Assembly (NCBI GenBank): GCA_937907645.1 | Contig: CALCWV010000006.1 | Span: 1-9,499 of the forward strand | Origin: an uncultured Clostridia bacterium | Lineage (GTDB): Bacteria > Bacillota > Clostridia > Christensenellales > UBA1242 | Direction: 5' to 3' | Length of the DNA: 9,499 nt | Part shown: positions 1 through 7,127 of the stretch, piece by piece | How the letters are laid out: every line of letters starts with the position of its first letter | How positions within the stretch are numbered: position 1 is the stretch's first letter | The notes under the pieces: model-generated | What the model was told of the DNA's origin: nothing | What the model saw: the letters and a program-made list of their open reading frames with translations, nothing else | Databases searched by the model: none | Made by a program: the position numbers and the translations under genes

Positions 1-381
1 CCCCGTCAGCCCCTTAGTTATTAGAATTATAACTATATTTAATCCGATTAGATATCCTTTATATATCAATACAATTTCTGCAATCGGATAGAGAAAGATA
101 TTGAGAGATAAAAGAGCTATAAGAGACATAAAAATAATCGAAGAAACAAATCGCCACACTATTCCGCTGGCGGCAAGGTTTGTTTCCACATATCCATAAT
201 CGCACGCATTCTCTAAGTTTCCCGTGTTGTTTAATCTTATAGCTACAAAAATCCCAATAACAAGACCTATAAGCACAAAAATAAATGTAAATATCGTCTT
301 TAATTTACACTCTAGCAGCGTGGATTTTATTGAAAATATCAAATTGCTAAAAAAATTATTTGATTTATTCTTGCCAATCAT
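1..381 (-). CDS. Partial SpoIIM-like integral membrane protein (N-terminal 127 residues)
   Basis: This minus-strand reading frame opens at ATG 379-381 and runs without a stop to the left edge, so the C-terminus is missing. A short polar, lysine-rich N-terminus is followed by a membrane segment at about residues 29-48 (FTFIFVLIGLVIGIFVAI). A polar loop of about 30 residues follows, then a hydrophobic stretch at about 78-105 and another at about 108-123, with KGYLIGLN between the last two. A long first loop followed by a 'pxxxxxxxKGxxxG' membrane pair is what I recall for the SpoIIM family, whose founding member works in engulfment during sporulation. Many relatives are uncharacterised and are not sporulation genes, so function stays open. 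No other ATG, GTG or TTG lies in frame between this start and the upstream TGA at 463-465. No Shine-Dalgarno site precedes the ATG. The frame is open throughout with membrane-protein composition, which supports a real gene. The family call is tentative. Confidence 0.6.
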   Translation of the reverse strand, partial: MIGKNKSNNFFSNLIFSIKSTLLECKLKTIFTFIFVLIGLVIGIFVAIRLNNTGNLENACDYGYVETNLAASGIVWRFVSSIIFMSLIALLSLNIFLYPIAEIVLIYKGYLIGLNIVIILITKGLTG

Positions 382-408
382 ATGGTATTTTATTATTTTT
401 TGTCGAAA

Positions 409-433
409 AAAAGAACAGGCAACGCCTGTTTTT
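409..433. terminator. Terminator hairpin, copy 1 of a duplicated element
   Basis: The arms AACAGGC (414-420) and GCCTGTT (424-430) pair perfectly around a 3-base loop. An A-run lies on the left (406-412) and a short T-run on the right. On the minus strand the hairpin is followed by C and seven T's, the form of a rho-independent terminator. Positions 409-433 are identical to 511-535. On the minus strand the T-run ends only 24 bases before the ATG of the SpoIIM-like gene, so the element separates that gene from the operon upstream of it. Confidence 0.7.
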
Positions 434-470
434 ATAATTTCATTTAACTTTCTGGCTTTATTTCACCCCA

Positions 471-490
471 AAAACAGCGAAGTCTGTTTT
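471..490. terminator. Third hairpin with U-tract, between the two identical copies
   Basis: AAAACAG (471-477) pairs with CTGTTTT (484-490) around a 6-base loop. On the minus strand the loop holds CTTCG and the right arm ends in a run of five T's. On the plus strand the arm is followed by CTATTTTT. The ACAG/CTGT arm ends match those of the neighbouring copies but the core differs. It is a plausible weak terminator, and chance pairing in A+T-rich DNA is not excluded. Confidence 0.4.
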
Positions 491-510
491 CTATTTTTAT
501 ACTTTTTTTT

Positions 511-537
511 AAAAGAACAGGCAACGCCTGTTTTTTT
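511..537. terminator. Rho-independent terminator of the miaB-to-ynbB operon, copy 2 of the duplicated element
   Basis: AACAGGC (516-522) pairs with GCCTGTT (526-532) around a 3-base loop. A G-T pair and four A-T pairs extend the stem to about 12 pairs. It starts four bases beyond the stop codon of the last operon gene, the expected place for the operon terminator. T-runs on both sides suggest it can stop transcription in either direction. The core 511-535 is repeated exactly at 409-433. Confidence 0.8.
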
Positions 538-541
538 AGTA

Positions 542-1744
542 TTAGTAAAGTTTTATAAGTTCTTCCGCAACAATCTTAATATGCTCATATGTGAGTCCAC
601 CTTGGAAATATGCGATATATGGCTTTTTAATTGGCGAGTCGCATGAAAGCTCAATTGAAGCACCTCCAACAAACGTTCCCGCTGCCATAATTACTTTATC
701 CTCATATCCTGGCATATCCCATGGCATTGGGAGAACAAAGCTATCGACTGGCGAAAATTTTTGAATATTTTGCACGAACTTAACGAGTTCGTCTTCTGTA
801 TTAAATACAACTGATTTAATAATATCATAAGAGCTTTCGTCGGACGCTGGGATAACCTTATATCCCTTATCTTCCATAATTTTTCCAATCAAATATGCTC
901 CCTTCAAAGCTTCCTTAACAACATGTGGAGCGAGGAATAAACCTTGATAGAAAAGTCTATATCCCATTTCAAAAGAGCCGACCTCAAGTCCAAGTGAAGG
1001 AGATGTGTACCTCTTTGAAATAAGGTCAATTGCTTTTTGTGAACCTGCGATATATCCCCCTGTTGGAGCCAATCCTCCGCCAGGATTTTTTATAAGCGAT
1101 CCGACGATAACGTCTGCCCCGACCTCAGTAGGCTCATATTTTTCTACGAACTCGCCATAGCAGTTGTCAACGGCAATAAAACCTTCCTTGTACTCTTTCC
1201 TAATAGCAGAGAAAACTTCTCGCATTTTTTCACATGAAAGAGCCTTTCTTGAAGAATATCCTCTTGATCTTTGAACAAAGATTACTTTTGGGCGAACTTC
1301 TTTTATCCTAGCAACGATTTTTGGAATATCGAACTCGTCTTCAATCATTTCAATTTGCTCATATTTAATTCCTAAATCTTCCAAAGAACCATTCCCTTTG
1401 CCATAGAGCGTGTCTTGAAGCGTGTCATATAGACTGCCTGAAATTGAAAGAAGAGTGTCGCCCGGACGAAGCAAGCCGAAAAGTACAGTGGAAATTGCGT
1501 GCGAGCCGCATGTGATAAGTGGCGAAACAATAGCATCCTCCGTTCCAAAAACACTTGAATAAACCTTTCTAAGTGTATCTCTGCCGATATCGTCATATCC
1601 ATAGCCAGTTGTTCCAGCAAAGTGCTGCGCAGAAATCCTGTGCTCTTGGAAAGCTCTTAAAACTTTCTTTTGATTATAAAAAGAAATATCTTCAAGCTCT
1701 TTAAATTTCCCCTCTAATTTTTTTTCACATTCGCTAATTGTCAT
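542..1744 (-). CDS. ynbB: Methionine gamma-lyase family PLP-dependent protein (YnbB, 'aluminum resistance' family)
   Basis: This is a fold-type I PLP enzyme of the Met_gamma_lyase family, often labelled 'aluminum resistance protein'; its true substrate is not established. Numbered from the ATG at 1742-1744, the 400-residue protein has a glycine/serine PLP-phosphate region near 77-85 (ITCGSHAIS). DNCYGEF follows at 193-199, where the Asp should contact the cofactor ring nitrogen. The Schiff-base lysine is expected at K219 in SLIKNPGGG. Length is normal for the family. A longer reading from GTG at 1751-1753 is possible. The ATG is preferred because an AGGGG site (1753-1757) lies 8 bases upstream, and because this ATG forms an ATGA overlap with the miaA stop codon. 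It is the last gene of the operon, followed at once by a terminator hairpin. An A8 run lies in codons 7-9. Family membership is secure; the reaction is not. Confidence 0.9.
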   Translation of the reverse strand: MTISECEKKLEGKFKELEDISFYNQKKVLRAFQEHRISAQHFAGTTGYGYDDIGRDTLRKVYSSVFGTEDAIVSPLITCGSHAISTVLFGLLRPGDTLLSISGSLYDTLQDTLYGKGNGSLEDLGIKYEQIEMIEDEFDIPKIVARIKEVRPKVIFVQRSRGYSSRKALSCEKMREVFSAIRKEYKEGFIAVDNCYGEFVEKYEPTEVGADVIVGSLIKNPGGGLAPTGGYIAGSQKAIDLISKRYTSPSLGLEVGSFEMGYRLFYQGLFLAPHVVKEALKGAYLIGKIMEDKGYKVIPASDESSYDIIKSVVFNTEDELVKFVQNIQKFSPVDSFVLPMPWDMPGYEDKVIMAAGTFVGGASIELSCDSPIKKPYIAYFQGGLTYEHIKIVAEELIKLY

Positions 1745-2640
1745 TTTAGCCACCCCTTTATATCATTTGAAATCTCTTCAATAGTTTTTTCTTTGTCACT
1801 TGCATCAACAATTTTTGCCTCTTTTACAGATCTAAAGAATGTCATTTGCCTTTTTGCATAGTTTCTTGAGTGCTGCTGAATTAATTCAAGCATTCTCTTC
1901 TCGTCATATTCGCCGTTTAGAAAATCTATAACTTCCTTATATCCAATTGCCTTCATTGATTGAGATTCTTTTGTAACGCCTTGGCGAAGGAGCTCTCTCA
2001 CTTCATTAACTAACCCATTTTTAACCATTAATTCAGCTCTTAAATTAATTCGTTCATAGAGTTTTTCTCTATCCATAGATAAATTAATAACAAGAGGATT
2101 AATTTCAACATTTTCTGTCTGCGGAGCACTTCCAAACTCGGCAATTTCAAGTCCCCTTATGATCCTTTTTCTATCTGTGGACTTAATCTTCTCCGCTCTT
2201 GCGGGATCTTTCCTTTTAAGCTCTTCATAAAGTGCGGACAAATCCTTATCTGCCTCTTCTTCAAGCTTGCTCCTAAAGTCTGCTTGCTTGCCCGTTCCTC
2301 CAAAGTCATATCCGCCAAGAAGCGCACGGATATATAGCCCTGTGCCTCCAACAATGAAAGGGAGCTTTCCTTTAGCTATAATCTCGTCTATTTTTTGCTT
2401 TGTGAGCGTTACAAACTCATAAACACTAAACTCACTCTGAGGCGGAAGCATATCTATGCAGTGATGAGGAACTCCGTCCATTTCCTCTTTTGTTATCTTA
2501 GCAGATCCGATATCAAGCCCTTTATATATTTGAACTGAGTCAGCAGAAATAATCTCGCCATTAAATTTTTTGGCAAGACTTATTCCAATATCTGTTTTTC
2601 CAACTGCTGTCGGTCCTAAAATAATAACAACTTTCTTCAT
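1741..2640 (-). CDS. miaA: tRNA dimethylallyltransferase MiaA
   Basis: MiaA transfers a dimethylallyl group from dimethylallyl diphosphate to N6 of A37 in tRNAs reading UNN codons, giving i6A in the cytoplasm. The 299-residue protein has the P-loop GPTAVGKT at 9-16. The DSVQIYKGLDIGSAK segment follows at 34-48, with VGGTGLYIRAL at 97-107. QSMKAIGYKEV lies at 227-237, and the C-terminal tRNA-binding signature QHSRNYAKRQMTFFR at 256-270. Length is usual for the family. Its ATG overlaps the mutL stop by one base (TAATG), and no Shine-Dalgarno site is visible, so translation probably depends on ribosomes finishing mutL. Its TGA overlaps the ATG of the following PLP gene. It supplies the substrate for MiaB, encoded at the head of the same operon. 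In many clostridia I would expect hfq next; here it is absent. Confidence 0.97.
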   Translation of the reverse strand: MKKVVIILGPTAVGKTDIGISLAKKFNGEIISADSVQIYKGLDIGSAKITKEEMDGVPHHCIDMLPPQSEFSVYEFVTLTKQKIDEIIAKGKLPFIVGGTGLYIRALLGGYDFGGTGKQADFRSKLEEEADKDLSALYEELKRKDPARAEKIKSTDRKRIIRGLEIAEFGSAPQTENVEINPLVINLSMDREKLYERINLRAELMVKNGLVNEVRELLRQGVTKESQSMKAIGYKEVIDFLNGEYDEKRMLELIQQHSRNYAKRQMTFFRSVKEAKIVDASDKEKTIEEISNDIKGWLK

Positions 2641-4556
2641 TAAATTATTCTTTTAAATAACTTTTCAAAATCTTTTTTTGTAACTTCCACCATAATTGGT
2701 CGTCCATGAGGACAAAGAAGTATTCCCTTTTTCATGTTGTCAACTAAGTCAACTATAGTTTCCATTGAAATGGCATCTCCACCTTTGATTGCGTGCTTGC
2801 ACGCACTTTGAGCAAGTCTGTCTTTTATAATCTGACTGGATTTTTTGTACCATGTAACTCCTTCCATAAGGATTGAATCGATAAAATCCTTAAGATTAAT
2901 ATCTTGCAAAATCATAGGGATGCTAAGAATATCAAAAGAGTCCGGGTGACCAGCAATATCGAATCCTAAATCATCAAGAATAGGCTTTGCATTTTCAATT
3001 AATTCCTTCTCTTTTTCATTTACTTTGAAAGTGAATGGAACTAAGAGAGATTGCTTAATTACTTTTTGACTTTCCGTTCCCTTAACGAGCTTGTCAAAAA
3101 GTTGCCTTTCATGAGCAGCATGCTGATCGATTAGATATATCGAATCAAGATGCTGGACGATAATATATGTGTTAAAAACTGTTCCAACGATTTTTAATTC
3201 TTCCTTAAGAGAATCTTTGAACAATTTTTCCCTATTTTCATGTTTATATTGGTCAAAAGTGTGTTTTTCCCCGCTTTGGTCGAAGAATAAGTTTGCACTA
3301 TTCGATCCTTCTGGCTTATTTAGTGAAATTGAAGAAAAATCAGGATAAATATTTGGCTTAATATCCTTTTCTTCAATCTTCTCACCTGAAACACTCTTGG
3401 AAATAATGCTTTCCAACGACTGATTCATAAGCTCAGTATCTCTACTTGTCCTATAAGAGCTGCCCTCTGTTGCTGAAAGTGGCTCAATCTTTGAAACTTC
3501 AACATGATTAAAACGCGTTGTTATTTCATTTGGAGTTTCATCTTCATCAAATAAATCTAAAGTTGCAATTCTGTCTGATCCAGCTAGTGCATTGTCCAAA
3601 GCACGGCGAATAAATCCAAAGATAGCATTTGGATTTTCAAACTTAACTTCCTTCTTTGTTGGATGAACATTAACATCTACGCTGCCAGCTGGCATTAAAA
3701 TATTAAGCACATAAATTGGGAATTTCCCCTTCATTAAAAATGGCTCATATATGCCTTGAATACATGTTGAAACAAGATAATTTTCTACATATCTGTTATT
3801 TACAAACAGAGTTTGATAAGTTCTATTTGGCTTTGAAAGCTTTGGAGATACAATGTATCCTTTAAGCGAAATTTCATCTTCTGTGTAATCAATTTTTATT
3901 AAGTTGTCATAAACTTCTCTTCCATATATTGTATATATTATGTCAGACAACTCACCCGATATTGTGTTATACACCTGTTTCCCGTCAACAATATATGTAA
4001 ATGAAATCTCCGGATGAGCGAGCATAAATTTTTGAATAAGATGCGTTATTTCGCCCTCTTCCGTCTTTTCTTTTCTCAAGAATTTTGCTCGAACTGGTGT
4101 GTTATAAAACAGGTCGCTAACTTCAAGTGTTGTTCCCTTGTTTCTTGCAATTTCCTTAACCTCACTGAACTCTCCTCCGTCAATGCTGATACAATATCCG
4201 GTTTCGCTTTCAGCTGTTCTCGATGACATGAACACGTGGCAAACAGAGGCTATACTTGCAAGAGCTTCTCCTCTAAATCCAAGACTCATGATATTATCTA
4301 AGTCTTCAACATTTTTTATTTTACTCGTTGCATGTGGCATGAAAGCAAGTTTTACATCTTCCTTTTCAATTCCACATCCATTGTCGGATATAACAATCTT
4401 TTTAATTCCTCCGCCAGTGATATCAACAGTTATCTTCGTCGCCCCTGCATCGATAGAGTTTTCCACCATCTCTTTTACAACTGATGCTGGCTTCTCCACG
4501 ACCTCCCCGGCTGAAATTCTGTTATATACTTTAGAATCTAAAAGATTAATTTTCAT
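2640..4556 (-). CDS. mutL: DNA mismatch repair protein MutL (endonuclease type)
   Basis: MutL links mismatch-bound MutS to strand removal and, in bacteria lacking MutH, nicks the new strand itself. The N-terminal GHKL ATPase shows ENSIDAG at 32-38, DNGCGI at 58-63, TSK at 77-79 and GFRGEAL at 93-99. GSVDVNVHPTKKEVKF at 291-306 closes the conserved N-terminal half. A poorly conserved linker spans about 335-450. The C-terminal dimerisation and nuclease domain carries DQHAAHE at 477-483, the sliding-clamp motif QSLLVP at 502-507, ACKHAIKGG at 585-593 and the metal-site CPHGRP at 615-620. This set marks an active-endonuclease MutL. The final Glu of the DQHA-x2-E-x4-E motif is Asp (D488). The start is well placed: AAGGAG (4565-4570), inside the last mutS codons, lies 8 bases upstream of the ATG. 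The gap to mutS is 3 bases. At 638 residues the length is normal. Confidence 0.97.
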   Translation of the reverse strand: MKINLLDSKVYNRISAGEVVEKPASVVKEMVENSIDAGATKITVDITGGGIKKIVISDNGCGIEKEDVKLAFMPHATSKIKNVEDLDNIMSLGFRGEALASIASVCHVFMSSRTAESETGYCISIDGGEFSEVKEIARNKGTTLEVSDLFYNTPVRAKFLRKEKTEEGEITHLIQKFMLAHPEISFTYIVDGKQVYNTISGELSDIIYTIYGREVYDNLIKIDYTEDEISLKGYIVSPKLSKPNRTYQTLFVNNRYVENYLVSTCIQGIYEPFLMKGKFPIYVLNILMPAGSVDVNVHPTKKEVKFENPNAIFGFIRRALDNALAGSDRIATLDLFDEDETPNEITTRFNHVEVSKIEPLSATEGSSYRTSRDTELMNQSLESIISKSVSGEKIEEKDIKPNIYPDFSSISLNKPEGSNSANLFFDQSGEKHTFDQYKHENREKLFKDSLKEELKIVGTVFNTYIIVQHLDSIYLIDQHAAHERQLFDKLVKGTESQKVIKQSLLVPFTFKVNEKEKELIENAKPILDDLGFDIAGHPDSFDILSIPMILQDINLKDFIDSILMEGVTWYKKSSQIIKDRLAQSACKHAIKGGDAISMETIVDLVDNMKKGILLCPHGRPIMVEVTKKDFEKLFKRII

Positions 4557-4559
4557 TTA

Positions 4560-7127
4560 CTACTCTCCTTGTTTTGTCTTGTTCACAAGATCTGTTAAAA
4601 TGTCAAACGCTGTCATAGGCGAAATTCTGTTAATATCAATGTCTTTCACAATTGCCAAAACGCTTTGTGCAAGCTTGCTGTTATCCTCCGCCTTTTGCTT
4701 ATTTTCCTTGAATATGTTAAGGTCTAGCTTTTGATTTACGGCTTCTAAGTTTTTACTAATCTCTTTCGCCCTATCAAGCACCTCTTTTGGAACGCCTGCA
4801 AGTCTTGCAACCTCAATTCCAAAGCTCTTGTTTGCTCCACCTCTAACAATTTTGTGTAGGAAAACAACTTTGTCGTCGAGCTCTTTGACTAAAACTTTGT
4901 AGTTTTTAACTCCGTCAAGCACTCCCTCAAGTTCTGTTAACTCATGATAGTGCGTTGCAAATAGCGTTTTGCCAAGACCTTTCTTAGAAATATGCTCTAC
5001 AACTGCCCAAGCAATGCTTAGTCCGTCAAAAGTTGATGTTCCTCTTCCGATTTCATCGAGGATTATAAGACTCTTGTTTGTTGCATTGGCTAAGATGTTG
5101 GCAACTTCACTCATCTCAACCATAAAAGTACTTTGGCCAAATGTCAAATCGTCGCTTGCCCCTACTCTTGTAAAAATTCGATCAGTTAGGCAAATCTCTG
5201 CGCTTGTAGCAGATACAAAAGAGCCGATATGAGCCATGAATGTTATAAGAGCAACTTGACGCATGAATGTACTCTTTCCAGCCATATTTGGCCCAGTTAT
5301 GACCATAATTCGGTCATCTGCACTGTCTAAGTAAGTATCATTCGATATAAAAGTATTGCTTTTCATAAAAGCTTCAACAACCGGATGTCTTCCTCCAACG
5401 ATTTTTATATCTTTAACGCTTGCGTTGATTGTTGGCTTAACAAGATTATGCTTAACTGCGCTTAGTCCTAAAGATAAAATACAGTCAACCTCGGCAATTG
5501 TTCTTGCTGTTATCTGCAAAGCCTGAATTTGATCCATCAAAGCTTCTTTGATGGCTGAGTAAATCCTACTTTCAAGCTTAATTGAATCCTCACTTGCGCT
5601 TAAAATCTGTCTTTCAAGGTGTTTTAGATCTTCTGTGATATATCTTTCGTTATTAGAAACAGTCTGTTTCCTCTCATAGTATAGAGGAACTTTGTCGGAA
5701 TCTTTCTTATTTACTTCGATAAAATATCCAAAAACACGATTGAATTTAATTTTTAAACTAGGGATTCCTGTTTCCGCCTTTTCTTTGGCTTCAAGATCAT
5801 CCTTCCAACCCTCAGCGTTATCCCTCATAGAGCGGAGATTATCTAGTTCAGTGTTAAATCCTTTTTTGATATATCCCCCGTCTTTCATATTCGCTGGTGG
5901 ATCGTCGACGATAGCATTTTCAATAAGATCGACAATCTGTCCAAATTCTTTTATTCCGTCTGCAAACTTACTGAGTTTTGTTGCGTTTGCAAGGATCTCT
6001 TTGAGTCTTGGAAGCACTATAAGTGACTTCTTAAGTGCGATCATTTCCTTTGGAGATATATTTCCATAAGCGATCTTCCCTGACAATCTCTCGATATCGT
6101 TTATTTGAGAGAGCTCTTCAGAAAGTCTATCTCTAAGAAGAATTTTCTTATATACTTCTTCAACGCAGTCCAGTCTTTCATTAATTAATTTTGATGAAAG
6201 CAAAGGCTCGTCGAAAATTTTTCTCATTTTTCTTCCGCCCATGCTAGTTTTTGTCTTATCTAAGAGCCACAAAAGTGAGCCATATTTCTTCCTTTCACGA
6301 GCAGACTCTGTTAGTTCAAGATTTCTTCTTGTGTTGATGTCCAAAGTCATGAAATTGTCTTTTCTAACAATCTCAATTTTATTGATATTTTTCATCAATC
6401 TCTTTTGCGTTTCATTAAGATATTCAATCAAAGCTCCAGCAGAGATTTTTAATGTCTTTTTTCCTATTTCAAAGACTTTTTCGTAGTTTTCGCCAAACTG
6501 TTTCTTCAAATTTTTGTCGCATCTATCACTTCCAAAAGCCCAGTTGTAGTACTCTGAAAATTTTGGAAAAGAGCCTGTCCTTAGGATTGCAAGGTTACTA
6601 TAAATCTCACCCGCCTCATCGTTTCCGATCACTTCCTTAGGCATAACTCTAGACAAAACATCCGTAAGGTTTGTTTCAATTTCTTCGTCGAAGTCTTGAC
6701 ATTTGAACTCGCCAGTTGTTATATCGCTATAGCACACTCCAAGTTTCCCGTCTTGGGCATAAATGCACATGATGTAGTTATTTCTTGTTTCTTCAAGAAT
6801 AGATTCTTCAGTGACTGTCCCTGGGGTGATAACTCTAACGACGTCACGTTCCACTCTCTTGCCCTGCTCAGCTTCGGTCAGTTGCTCGCAAATTGCAACC
6901 TTATATCCAAGATTTATGAGCTTTGCGATGTAAGTTTCAGCTGCATGATATGGAATTCCACACATCTTTTCCCCAGCGCGAGCTGTCAGTGTAAGTTCTA
7001 AAAGTCCTGAAGCAAGCACTGCGTCGTCACTAAACATTTCATAAAAGTCACCAAGGCGATAAAAGACTATGCAATCCTTGTATTGCTCTTTTATGATATT
7101 GTAGTGATCAAACATTGGTGTGCTCAT
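4560..7127 (-). CDS. mutS: DNA mismatch repair protein MutS
   Basis: MutS recognises mispaired and slipped bases after replication and recruits MutL using ATP. The 855-residue protein has the mismatch-reading F-x-E motif at F28 and E30 (GDFYEMF, 26-32). A connector domain follows at roughly 120-255, then the lever and clamp region at about 260-540, including NRVFGYFIEV at 463-472. The ATPase domain has Walker A GPNMAGKST at 612-620 and Walker B LIILDE at 687-692 followed by IGRGTST, with FATHYHEL at 723-730. The C-terminal helix-turn-helix dimerisation region is present. Length and motif order are those of canonical MutS1, not the MutS2 type. The ATG overlaps the miaB stop (ATGA). AGAGGA at 7137-7142 lies 9 bases upstream, so both a ribosome site and translational coupling are available. 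The stop is 3 bases from the mutL ATG, favouring balanced production of the two partners. Confidence 0.98.
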   Translation of the reverse strand: MSTPMFDHYNIIKEQYKDCIVFYRLGDFYEMFSDDAVLASGLLELTLTARAGEKMCGIPYHAAETYIAKLINLGYKVAICEQLTEAEQGKRVERDVVRVITPGTVTEESILEETRNNYIMCIYAQDGKLGVCYSDITTGEFKCQDFDEEIETNLTDVLSRVMPKEVIGNDEAGEIYSNLAILRTGSFPKFSEYYNWAFGSDRCDKNLKKQFGENYEKVFEIGKKTLKISAGALIEYLNETQKRLMKNINKIEIVRKDNFMTLDINTRRNLELTESARERKKYGSLLWLLDKTKTSMGGRKMRKIFDEPLLSSKLINERLDCVEEVYKKILLRDRLSEELSQINDIERLSGKIAYGNISPKEMIALKKSLIVLPRLKEILANATKLSKFADGIKEFGQIVDLIENAIVDDPPANMKDGGYIKKGFNTELDNLRSMRDNAEGWKDDLEAKEKAETGIPSLKIKFNRVFGYFIEVNKKDSDKVPLYYERKQTVSNNERYITEDLKHLERQILSASEDSIKLESRIYSAIKEALMDQIQALQITARTIAEVDCILSLGLSAVKHNLVKPTINASVKDIKIVGGRHPVVEAFMKSNTFISNDTYLDSADDRIMVITGPNMAGKSTFMRQVALITFMAHIGSFVSATSAEICLTDRIFTRVGASDDLTFGQSTFMVEMSEVANILANATNKSLIILDEIGRGTSTFDGLSIAWAVVEHISKKGLGKTLFATHYHELTELEGVLDGVKNYKVLVKELDDKVVFLHKIVRGGANKSFGIEVARLAGVPKEVLDRAKEISKNLEAVNQKLDLNIFKENKQKAEDNSKLAQSVLAIVKDIDINRISPMTAFDILTDLVNKTKQGE

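Noticed and set aside
224..646. Plus-strand 140-codon frame crossing the hairpin region
   Set aside because: It runs antisense to two minus-strand genes, reads through both copies of the terminator repeat (giving a repeated QATPVF peptide), and is rich in Phe/Leu/Ile from A+T runs. It has no family resemblance.
1718..1725. A8 run (minus strand) near the start of the PLP gene, and A7 at 2673-2679 near the end of mutL, as phase-variation sites
   Set aside because: Short A runs in Lys codons are expected in this A+T-rich genome, and neither tract is long enough to claim a slippage switch.
4138..4734. Plus-strand 198-codon frame opposite mutL and mutS
   Set aside because: It is antisense to conserved MutL ATPase codons and spans a gene junction. 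No ribosome site or recognisable domain is present; it is a shadow of the coding strand.
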